A DNA stretch of 64,000 bases, taken from contig JAJXYD010000024.1 of NCBI GenBank assembly GCA_021780695.1, positions 1 through 64,000 of the forward strand, read 5' to 3'. The position numbers were made by a program, and so were the translations under genes. Below the pieces are notes generated by a model. The model was not told the origin of the DNA, searched no databases, and saw nothing but the letters and a program-made list of their open reading frames with translations. This DNA comes from Deltaproteobacteria bacterium. Its GTDB lineage: Bacteria; Desulfobacterota; Syntrophobacteria; Syntrophobacterales; Syntrophobacteraceae. Of this stretch, positions 54,219-61,876 are shown piece after piece (positions within the stretch are counted from its first letter, which is position 1; each line of letters opens with the position of its first letter).

Positions 54219-55373
54219 ATGGAATCTGCGGTTTTGAGCGGAGAGCATTTTTTCAATGGCGACGTGGCCTGCGCGGAAGGCGCACTGGCTGCGGGTTGCC
54301 GCTTTTTTGCCGGCTACCCCATAACTCCGGCAACCGAAATAGCCGAGCATATGTCCAAAAGACTTCCCGGAGTCGGAGGCCATTTTATCCAGATGGAAGA
54401 CGAAATAAGCGCCATGGCGGCAATTATTGGCGCCTCGTGTGCCGGGGTAAAGAGCATGACGGCCACTTCGGGACCCGGATTTAGCCTGATGATGGAAAAC
54501 ATCGGCCTCGGGATTGCGATGGAGACCCCTTGCGTGCTTGTAAACGTGCAGCGGGCCGGGCCCTCGACAGGACTGCCCACCCTTGGAGCCCAGGGCGATA
54601 TGATGCAGGCCAGGTGGGGCTCCCACGGCCATTACGAGATCATAGCCCTTGCCCCCTCCTCGCCCCAGGAGATTTTCTATCAGACCATCACGGCATTTAA
54701 CCTGAGCGAGACCTACCGGGTTCCCGTACTGGTTATGGCCGACGAGATTGTGGGGCACCTGAGCGAGAGGGTGATCATACCGGACGCCTCTAAAATTAAG
54801 CTTCAGTCCCGGCCTCGTCCCAAGGGGAGAAAAGACCGGTTCAAGCCTTTTCATCCGGGACCAAACGGGGTGGCGCCCATGGCCCATGCGGGCGAGGGGT
54901 ACATGGTGCACTTTACGGGCCTCACCCACGATGAAAGAGGCTACCCCGTGATGACGGCCGAGGCTCAGGCTGAGATGATGGAGCGCATTACGGGCAAGAT
55001 TCGCCGAAACCTCGATAAGATCATTCAGGTCGAAAAGTACAGGCTCGAAGATGCCGACATCGCGATTGTATCCTACGGGATCAGTTCGCGCAGCTCTCAG
55101 GCAGCCGTTGACGAAGCGCGAGAGCAGGGCATAAAGGCGGGTTTGCTCAGGCTGCTAACGGTGTGGCCTTTCCCGGAAGATATGATTCGAGAGCTTGCCC
55201 GACGCGTAAAATGTCTCATCACGGTCGAACTTAACCTGGGCCAGATTCACCTGGAAGTCCAAAGGTGCTCGGAAGGCAAGGCCCCTGCTCTTCTTATCGG
55301 CCATGCGGGAGGCTCTGCCATCACGCCCGAAGAGATACTCGAAAAGATAAAAAAACAGGCGTCCGGGAGCTGA
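54219..55373 (+). CDS. korA: 2-oxoacid:ferredoxin oxidoreductase, alpha subunit
   Basis: 384 residues, most like 2-oxoglutarate:ferredoxin oxidoreductase (KorA), which interconverts 2-oxoglutarate and succinyl-CoA. FAGYPITPATEIAEHMSKRL, TSGPGFSLMMENIGLGIAME and VNVQRAGPSTGLPT form the pyrophosphate-side domain; the C-terminal part (275-370) contains GLLRLLTVWPFPEDMI. The substrate is assigned by family resemblance and could be another 2-oxoacid. Confidence 0.92.
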   Translation: MESAVLSGEHFFNGDVACAEGALAAGCRFFAGYPITPATEIAEHMSKRLPGVGGHFIQMEDEISAMAAIIGASCAGVKSMTATSGPGFSLMMENIGLGIAMETPCVLVNVQRAGPSTGLPTLGAQGDMMQARWGSHGHYEIIALAPSSPQEIFYQTITAFNLSETYRVPVLVMADEIVGHLSERVIIPDASKIKLQSRPRPKGRKDRFKPFHPGPNGVAPMAHAGEGYMVHFTGLTHDERGYPVMTAEAQAEMMERITGKIRRNLDKIIQVEKYRLEDADIAIVSYGISSRSSQAAVDEAREQGIKAGLLRLLTVWPFPEDMIRELARRVKCLITVELNLGQIHLEVQRCSEGKAPALLIGHAGGSAITPEEILEKIKKQASGS

Positions 55374-55470
55374 AAAGACGATCGCGGGGCGAACCTTTCC
55401 GCCATGGGAGCGCTTGGCCCGCAAGCTCCCTTTGACCTTTGCAATCTAACGATTTGACCAGGATTTTTTA

Positions 55471-56292
55471 ATGAACGCCGCTACGACACAAAAACATCCT
55501 CTGGACGGAATGCTTCGAACGGACCGAATACCCCACATTTGGTGCCCGGGTTGCGGGATCGGTACGGTTTTTTCCTCCTCCTTGATCGCTATAAGCTCGA
55601 TGGGAACCGACCCCATGAAGACGGCGGTTGTCTCGGGCATTGGCTGTTCGGGAAGAGGCGCGGGCTATGTCAACCTTGATTCCTACCACACCACCCACGG
55701 CAGGGCGATTCCTTTTGCAACAGGAATGAAGCTTGCCAACCCGGAACTAACGGTTGTTGTCTTTAGCGGCGACGGAGATCTTTTTGCCATCGGGGGCAAT
55801 CACTTCATCCACGCCGCCCGGCGCAATATGGATCTTACGGTCATCTGCGTAAACAATCTCAATTACGGCATGACCGGCGGGCAGGCCGCCGCGACCACCC
55901 CTCACCTGGCCAAGACTTCCACCACCCAGCGCGGAAACCCCGAAGGACCCTTCAACCTGCCGCTTCTGGCCTACGCCTGCGGGGCCACCTTCATCGCCCG
56001 CTGGACTATGCTTCATACGCGCGATCTTACCCAGTCGATATCGGAGGCCCTTACCCACACTGGCTTTTCCTTTATCGAGGTGCTTGCCCCCTGCCCTACC
56101 GGCTACGGACGCAAAAACAAGCTCAAAAACAGCGATTTGCTAAAAGTCTACCAGGAAAAGGCCATAATCAAAAACGGCGCAAACCCCGCCGAGACCATTC
56201 TCGATATGGAACAGGGGATAACTCTTGGCAAGTTCGTCGAATACGACAGACCTACCTATGCCGATAATTATAAATCAGTAAATTGTGACTAG
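55471..56292 (+). CDS. korB: 2-oxoacid:ferredoxin oxidoreductase, beta subunit
   Basis: 273 residues. IWCPGCGIGTV (~24-34) gives cluster cysteines; VFSGDGDLFAIGGNHFIHA with the VNNLNYGMTGGQ tail is the thiamine-binding motif. It pairs with KorA to form the catalytic core. Confidence 0.94.
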   Translation: MNAATTQKHPLDGMLRTDRIPHIWCPGCGIGTVFSSSLIAISSMGTDPMKTAVVSGIGCSGRGAGYVNLDSYHTTHGRAIPFATGMKLANPELTVVVFSGDGDLFAIGGNHFIHAARRNMDLTVICVNNLNYGMTGGQAAATTPHLAKTSTTQRGNPEGPFNLPLLAYACGATFIARWTMLHTRDLTQSISEALTHTGFSFIEVLAPCPTGYGRKNKLKNSDLLKVYQEKAIIKNGANPAETILDMEQGITLGKFVEYDRPTYADNYKSVNCD

Positions 56293-56305
56293 TGAGTGAG
56301 GAGTC

Positions 56306-56875
56306 GTGAGAAAAGAAATCGTTATAACCGGCCTTGGAGGACAGGGCATTGTGCTTGCGGGCCAGGTGATGGGTCTGGCCGCCAGCCTCTCCGACCACCT
56401 GGAGGCAAGTTTTACGCAGTCCTACGGGCCGGAGGCGCGCGGCGGGGCCTGCAGCGCTCAGTTGATCGTATCGGATAAGCAAATCCATTACCCTTACGTG
56501 CGCCATGCCGATATTCTCGTCTGCATGTCGCAGGGCGGCTACGATAAATATCGCCACACGCTCAAAGACGACGGCATACTGATAATCGATCAGGATATGG
56601 TGCGCTCGCTCGATTCGGCCCCCGGGGATGTCTTCCCCGTTCCCGCCACGCGCATGGCCGAAGAACTGGGCCGAAAGATGATGGCCAATATCGTCATGCT
56701 GGGCTTTGTCACATCGGTTACCGGGGCGGTCTCTCTTGAGGGGATGCTTTCCTCTGTGGCCTCTTCGGTTCCAAAGGGAACCGAGAAGACAAACATTGCC
56801 GCCTTCAACAAGGGTTATGATTTAGGCCAGGCGATGCTCAAGGCAAGAACCAAAAAAGCCGCGGCAAGGCTTTAG
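56306..56875 (+). CDS. korC: 2-oxoacid:ferredoxin oxidoreductase, gamma subunit
   Basis: 189 residues starting with GTG behind GGAG. IVITGLGGQGIVLAGQVMGL and SYGPEARGGACSAQLIVSD are the signatures of the gamma domain, which binds CoA. Closes the kor set; the giant flavoprotein gene follows 21 bp later. Confidence 0.94.
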   Translation: MRKEIVITGLGGQGIVLAGQVMGLAASLSDHLEASFTQSYGPEARGGACSAQLIVSDKQIHYPYVRHADILVCMSQGGYDKYRHTLKDDGILIIDQDMVRSLDSAPGDVFPVPATRMAEELGRKMMANIVMLGFVTSVTGAVSLEGMLSSVASSVPKGTEKTNIAAFNKGYDLGQAMLKARTKKAAARL

Positions 56876-56896
56876 AAAACGGAACAGGGCTAACTG

Positions 56897-59800
56897 ATGA
56901 AAGACCCCAGGGAACGCCTCCAAAAGGTGTGCATAATAGGCGCAACGCCTGCCGGAATCGCCGCGGCCAACAAGCTGGGCGAGATGGGGATACCGGTCAC
57001 GCTGATCGACCAAGCAGCCGATCTAAATGAAAAGCTCGCATCCCAAGCCTGGAAAATGGACTCGGGGGTAGGATTTAACTACGCCATGCGCCCCGGGCTT
57101 CTAAGAATTCTTCGAAACCCCAGGACAAGGCTTATACTTCCCGCCGGCGTAAAGTCTATAAAGCATACCCCTCAAGGGTTTTCGATCCGTTACACAAAGG
57201 CGCCCACCTACATAGACGCCGAGAAGTGCACGCTGTGCGGTCTTTGCTCCGAGGCCTGCCCCGCCATCGGCCCGGACGGCAAAAAGGCGCTAAAATATGG
57301 CGGCAGGCATGCTCTTCCCGGACGGCCTGTAATCGACAAGCGCATGACTCCTCTTTGCCAGGCAAATTGCCCGCTTGGAGTAAACGTACAGGGCTACATG
57401 GCCCTTACCCGGGCGGGAAACTATGGGGAGGCCCTCGAATTGATTCGCAGGGACAACGTTTTACCCGGTATATGCGGCAGGGTTTGCACCCATCCCTGCG
57501 AGGCCGCATGCCGTAGAAGCGCTATAGACGAACCCCTGGCCATACGCGATATCAAACGGTTCGTAGCCGACAGCGCCCCCGCTTCCCCTTTCAGGCTCAA
57601 AGCGGTAAAGAGCCGAAAAGAAAAGGTGGCTGTCGTGGGTTCGGGTCCCGCGGGACTGGCCGCGGCCTCCGATCTTGTGCGCCTGGGATACAGGGTTACC
57701 GTCTTTGAAAAGGAAAAGGCCCCCGGGGGGCTCTTGCGCTATGGAATCGGAGCGCACCGGTTGCCCCGAAGCGTTATCGACCGGGAAATTGATTATCTTC
57801 GGGAACTGGGAGTGCAGTTTCACCTGGGAACCGAGTTCAATGCCCGGCAGGGCGAGGAGTTTGCCTCCGTTATTTTGGCCACCGGACTCTGGGAAGATAA
57901 AAAAATCGGAGCCCCCGGAGAAGATCTCGAAGGCGTACTGGGTTGCGTATCCTTTCTCGCCTCGGTTAACCGGGGAGACATCACCTCGGCGCCCGGAAAG
58001 ACAGCGGTTATCGGAGACGGTAATTCGGCCTTTGAAGCCGCGCGAACCCTGGCTCGCCTTGGCGCTGAAGTTACGCTTTTCTCCTGGTTTCCGGGCGGGT
58101 TGATTCCCGCCGACGAACACGAGGTCGAAGAGGCGGCAAAAGAAGGCATAGCTGTAAAGACAAGCCTTAGGGCGGCCCAGTTTCTAGGCGAGGCCGGCAA
58201 GCTAAAGGCGATCCGGTTTGTGCCAACCGTTCCGGGACCCCCCGATAAGAATGGAATTCCATGGCCCGTTGCGGCCAAGGGGGGAAAATCCGTCGAGGTC
58301 GAATTCGAACGGGCCGTGGTAGCTATCGGCCAGATGTCCACTCCCGCCATTTGGGGCGGCTACGGGGAAGCCTTCACCACGGTTGCGGGCCTTATACGGG
58401 TTGGGGAAAACGGGGAAACCCGCGTGGGCAAAATCTTCGCGGCCGGCGACGGTGTAAGCGGCCCTTCGACGGTGGTTTCGGCCATGGCCTCGGGCAGGGC
58501 CGCCGCAAAGGGGGTTCACAGGTTTCTTGCGGGCCGGGAAGCTGAGGAAGAGTGCGCTTTTTGCCGGCCCAAAAATCGTGACTACCCGGAGATAAACCCC
58601 GAGATGGCCTCGTGTGCGCGGGCGATCACATCCGAGCGCAACCCTGCCTCCCGGCTCCAGCTTTCAACCGAGGTGGTCCTCGGGCTTAGCGAGGAACAGG
58701 CGCGCTCGGAGGCCTCCAGGTGCTTGCAGTGCGGAGTTTGTTCCGAGTGCGGCCAGTGCCTCGTGGCCTGTTCCTCGGCAAATGCGGTCTACCAGGCCGA
58801 TGAGGCCTGCGAGGAAATTGAGCATGCCGGGGTGGTAATTATTACCGACCCGGCCGCAGCCCCCAGCGTAAAGGGTGAAGACGTTATCCGCGCCTACAGT
58901 TCCAAGGCGATCCGTCCGGACGTTTTCGCCATGATGGAGCGAGGGTTTGCCGCGGCGGCCCAGACGGCCCTCCTTCTGGGCGAGAGCACCGGAAGGCTAA
59001 AGGGCGGAGGCATTATGTTTTCGCCTCCCGAGCCGCAACTGGCCTCAAAGCTTCGAATCGGGGTCTTCGTGTGCCGGTGCAACGATTCACTGGGCTGGGA
59101 CGCTGAACTCGACACCATGATCTCCTATCTGCCCCAAAACGCTCTGGTCGAGCATGCCGACTCGATTCCTTCGGCCTGCACCCCCGAAGGCGCGGCCGCA
59201 ATACTGCGAACGATTCGCGAAAAGGGACTGACCCGTTTTGTCCTGGCTTCCTGCGTCTGCTGCCCGCTCGATCTTATGTGCGGAGCTTGCACCGACCAGC
59301 GCAGCAGGCTAAAGACCGCCCTGTTCCAGGGAACGGGCGTTCCACGGGCCATGGCCGAAACCTGCAATATCAGAGGGGAAGCTCTCGCACTTTTGGGCTC
59401 CAACCGCGCTCTTGCCCTAAGCCGCTTTCAGGGGCTGCTGCAAAGATCCATTAAGAGAACGGCAATGCTTAAATCCCTGCCCACTCCGGCCAGGCAGTAC
59501 AATTTTACGACGGCCGTTATCGGCGAATCCGAAGCCGCGCTTCGAAGCGCCCAGACCCTGGGCCAGATGGGCATGGAAGTGTTTTTGTTTGGAAGCCGCG
59601 ATAGACCTCTTGCCGTTTCCCACCATTATGAAAACGTCCATGCCTTTCCGGGCTCCTGCGCCAGGTCTCTTAAGGGCACGGTCGGTGACTTTCAGGTTGT
59701 TGTCGGCATGGAGGACTCCACACACCAGGTTTTCAGCGCCGGGGCCGTGATTCTTGGGGAAAGAGCCCGAAAGAGCATCGCCTACATGCCCCACCCGGAC

Positions 59801-60247
59801 ATGCCCCCCCATGAGTTCGAATACTGCATGCAGTCAAAGGGGCGCCTTGGTATTCCCTTTTTCGTTCCGGGCGCGACCTCTATATCCGGACTTTTACTCG
59901 CCAGTCCGCCGGGCGTTAACGTCTCCGACCGGTTAAAAGGCGAGGCGGCCGGCATCCTCGCGGCAACCGTCATGCCTCGTGGTCCGAGGCAAAACAAGGG
60001 CTATACCGTTTCCATCGACCGGGACCTTTGCAGAGGCTGCGGCCGGTGCGTAAAGGTTTGCCCCTACAAGGCCATCAGTTTTCATACAAACAGTCCTCCG
60101 CGCTCGGGCTACGCCGTTGTAGACGAGGCCCTTTGCAAGGGCTGCGGCAACTGCATTTCGGTTTGCCCCTCGGGTGCGGCCGACAGTCCCTATCGTGAAC
60201 GGCGCTTACTCGAACAGGCCATAGAAGAAATAGTCCACAATGAATAA
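56897..60247 (+). CDS. giant FAD/iron-sulfur oxidoreductase (HdrA-like + GltD-like fusion)
   Basis: 1116 residues in several parts. 10-100: HdrA-like flavin region (IIGATPAGIAAANKLGEMG). 111-121: cluster motif CTLCGLCSEAC. About 150-225: GltD-type N terminus (CPLGVNVQGYMALTRAGNY, then ICGRVCTHPCEAACRR). About 243-540: NAD(P)H/FAD oxidoreductase (VVGSGPAGLAAASDLVRLGY; second nucleotide site VIGDGNSAFEAARTLARLG). About 613-630: CLQCGVCSECGQC. About 720-860: a second HdrA-like part with Cys-rich SCVCCPLDLMCGAC. 1045-1090: two [4Fe-4S] motifs. It could pass NAD(P)H or ferredoxin electrons to the Hdr module. It overlaps the next gene by 8 bp. The fusion is unlike any single named enzyme. Confidence 0.85.
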   Translation: MKDPRERLQKVCIIGATPAGIAAANKLGEMGIPVTLIDQAADLNEKLASQAWKMDSGVGFNYAMRPGLLRILRNPRTRLILPAGVKSIKHTPQGFSIRYTKAPTYIDAEKCTLCGLCSEACPAIGPDGKKALKYGGRHALPGRPVIDKRMTPLCQANCPLGVNVQGYMALTRAGNYGEALELIRRDNVLPGICGRVCTHPCEAACRRSAIDEPLAIRDIKRFVADSAPASPFRLKAVKSRKEKVAVVGSGPAGLAAASDLVRLGYRVTVFEKEKAPGGLLRYGIGAHRLPRSVIDREIDYLRELGVQFHLGTEFNARQGEEFASVILATGLWEDKKIGAPGEDLEGVLGCVSFLASVNRGDITSAPGKTAVIGDGNSAFEAARTLARLGAEVTLFSWFPGGLIPADEHEVEEAAKEGIAVKTSLRAAQFLGEAGKLKAIRFVPTVPGPPDKNGIPWPVAAKGGKSVEVEFERAVVAIGQMSTPAIWGGYGEAFTTVAGLIRVGENGETRVGKIFAAGDGVSGPSTVVSAMASGRAAAKGVHRFLAGREAEEECAFCRPKNRDYPEINPEMASCARAITSERNPASRLQLSTEVVLGLSEEQARSEASRCLQCGVCSECGQCLVACSSANAVYQADEACEEIEHAGVVIITDPAAAPSVKGEDVIRAYSSKAIRPDVFAMMERGFAAAAQTALLLGESTGRLKGGGIMFSPPEPQLASKLRIGVFVCRCNDSLGWDAELDTMISYLPQNALVEHADSIPSACTPEGAAAILRTIREKGLTRFVLASCVCCPLDLMCGACTDQRSRLKTALFQGTGVPRAMAETCNIRGEALALLGSNRALALSRFQGLLQRSIKRTAMLKSLPTPARQYNFTTAVIGESEAALRSAQTLGQMGMEVFLFGSRDRPLAVSHHYENVHAFPGSCARSLKGTVGDFQVVVGMEDSTHQVFSAGAVILGERARKSIAYMPHPDMPPHEFEYCMQSKGRLGIPFFVPGATSISGLLLASPPGVNVSDRLKGEAAGILAATVMPRGPRQNKGYTVSIDRDLCRGCGRCVKVCPYKAISFHTNSPPRSGYAVVDEALCKGCGNCISVCPSGAADSPYRERRLLEQAIEEIVHNE

Positions 60248-61820
60248 CGATCTGAAAATAGTTCTTTTTTTGTGCAACTGGAGCCCGCATGCAGCCTATC
60301 AGAGGCTTCAGGACACCCTTGCGCCCCTGCCCGTTGAAATCCGCATGATAAGAATCCCGTGCAGCGGCCGCATTACCAAGGCGCTGCTCTTTAAGGCCTT
60401 CGAGACCGGGGCCGACGGGGTGGTGCTTTTGGGCTGCGAAGCCGGGGCCTGCCGCTACGGCATAGGCACAAAAGTTGCCCAGACTAACATCGAGGACACC
60501 CGGGGCATTCTTAACCTTCTCGGACTGGGAGAGGAACGGCTCGGTTTTGCTTCCTTTAATCCCGAGCAGCACAGGGAAATGCTCGACTATCTCACGGCTT
60601 TTAGAAACAGGATCGCCGAGCTTGGCAAAACCCCGGTTGAGGTCGCAAGCCGTGCCAGGGAAGTCACTCTTTCCCCACGGTCGGCGGCCGCGATCAGTCG
60701 AGCCCACAATATCTACGTCTGTCAGGACTGCGGAAAATGCTCCTCGGCCTGTCCCCTGGCGTTGACGGGAAAGGAATTTTCCCCCCGCGCCATAGCCAAC
60801 GCCGCAGCCTCGGGTAATCTCGACTCGCCTGCCATTAAAGAGGACATCTGGTCCTGTCTTACCTGCGGGCTTTGCTACGACCGCTGCCCTTCGGCGGTGA
60901 GCTTTCCCGATTTTATCAAGGACATGCGCTGTGAGACCTCAGCCAATGGGAAGTTTAACGCCCACGAGGGCTTTTTCCATTCCCTCATGCGCGCGATGAC
61001 CTCACCCAAGCTGCCTGTTCAGCACTGGCTGGGACTTCCCTCAGACATTCAAACCGACCAGAACTCCAAGGTCCTTTTCTTTGGAGGCTGCGCTCCCTAT
61101 TTCGATACGTTTTTTAAAAACCACCTGGGCATAAGCACTAACACCATTTTGATCGACGCCTTAAGGCTCATGAATTTTTTCGATATTCGCCCGGCTATCC
61201 TTCAAAACGAAAGGTGCTGCGGCCACGATTTGTTATGGTCCGGAGACCGGGATAATTTTGTTAAGCTCGCAAAACTAAACGTCGAAATGATTTCCGCCTT
61301 GGGAATCGAGGAACTGGTCACGGCCTGCCCCGAATGCTACCGGGCCTTTTCCCGCGACTATCCTGAAAACGGCATAGAGACCGGGTTCAAGGTAAAACAT
61401 ATCTTCGAGCTGGCCGAAGCCGAGATCGGCAAGGGTGCGGTAGGGTTTTCAAAACTAAACAGGAAGATAACCTACCAGGATCCCTGCAGGCTGGGCCGGA
61501 CACAGTCGGGCTGCGAGCTTCCCCGAAGCCTCCTAAAGCGTTTGAACGTCTCCGGCTTTTCCGAAATGCGCGACCATGGTCCCTCTTCCCTTTGCTGTGG
61601 AAACTGCGCATGGACCGGCTGCGACAGCCATTCGAAGGCCATGCAGGTCGGCAGGCTCAAACAGGCCAGGGAAACCGGGGCCGATCTGCTGGTTACCGCA
61701 TGCCCCAAATGCCAGATCCATTTAAAGTGCGCCATGGAAGATCCTTTCCTGGAAAATGAAATCGGGATGGAGATGATGGATTTAACCTCTCTTTTGGCCC
61801 GAAACATCGAGTGGGAATAA
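60240..61820 (+). CDS. MvhD-HdrC-HdrB-like fusion protein
   Basis: 526 residues. 1-130: MvhD/FlpD-like domain (IVLFLCNWSPHAAY, then LLGCEAGACRYG), which normally links hydrogenase or formate dehydrogenase to Hdr; the usual CNWCSY cysteine pair is CNWSPH here. About 160-220: two [4Fe-4S] motifs (CQDCGKCSSACP, CLTCGLCYDRC) as in HdrC. About 280-510: two CCG domains (NERCCGHDLLWSG..CPEC; SSLCCGNCAW..CPKC) as in HdrB, the site of the noncubane clusters that reduce disulfides. Cotranslated with the giant flavoprotein and followed by hdrA. Confidence 0.85.
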   Translation: MNNDLKIVLFLCNWSPHAAYQRLQDTLAPLPVEIRMIRIPCSGRITKALLFKAFETGADGVVLLGCEAGACRYGIGTKVAQTNIEDTRGILNLLGLGEERLGFASFNPEQHREMLDYLTAFRNRIAELGKTPVEVASRAREVTLSPRSAAAISRAHNIYVCQDCGKCSSACPLALTGKEFSPRAIANAAASGNLDSPAIKEDIWSCLTCGLCYDRCPSAVSFPDFIKDMRCETSANGKFNAHEGFFHSLMRAMTSPKLPVQHWLGLPSDIQTDQNSKVLFFGGCAPYFDTFFKNHLGISTNTILIDALRLMNFFDIRPAILQNERCCGHDLLWSGDRDNFVKLAKLNVEMISALGIEELVTACPECYRAFSRDYPENGIETGFKVKHIFELAEAEIGKGAVGFSKLNRKITYQDPCRLGRTQSGCELPRSLLKRLNVSGFSEMRDHGPSSLCCGNCAWTGCDSHSKAMQVGRLKQARETGADLLVTACPKCQIHLKCAMEDPFLENEIGMEMMDLTSLLARNIEWE

Positions 61821-61876
61821 TTTTTGAGCTCCTTGGGCGCTCAGTCCGCCAAACGTATAAACCATAGAGTCGCGAA

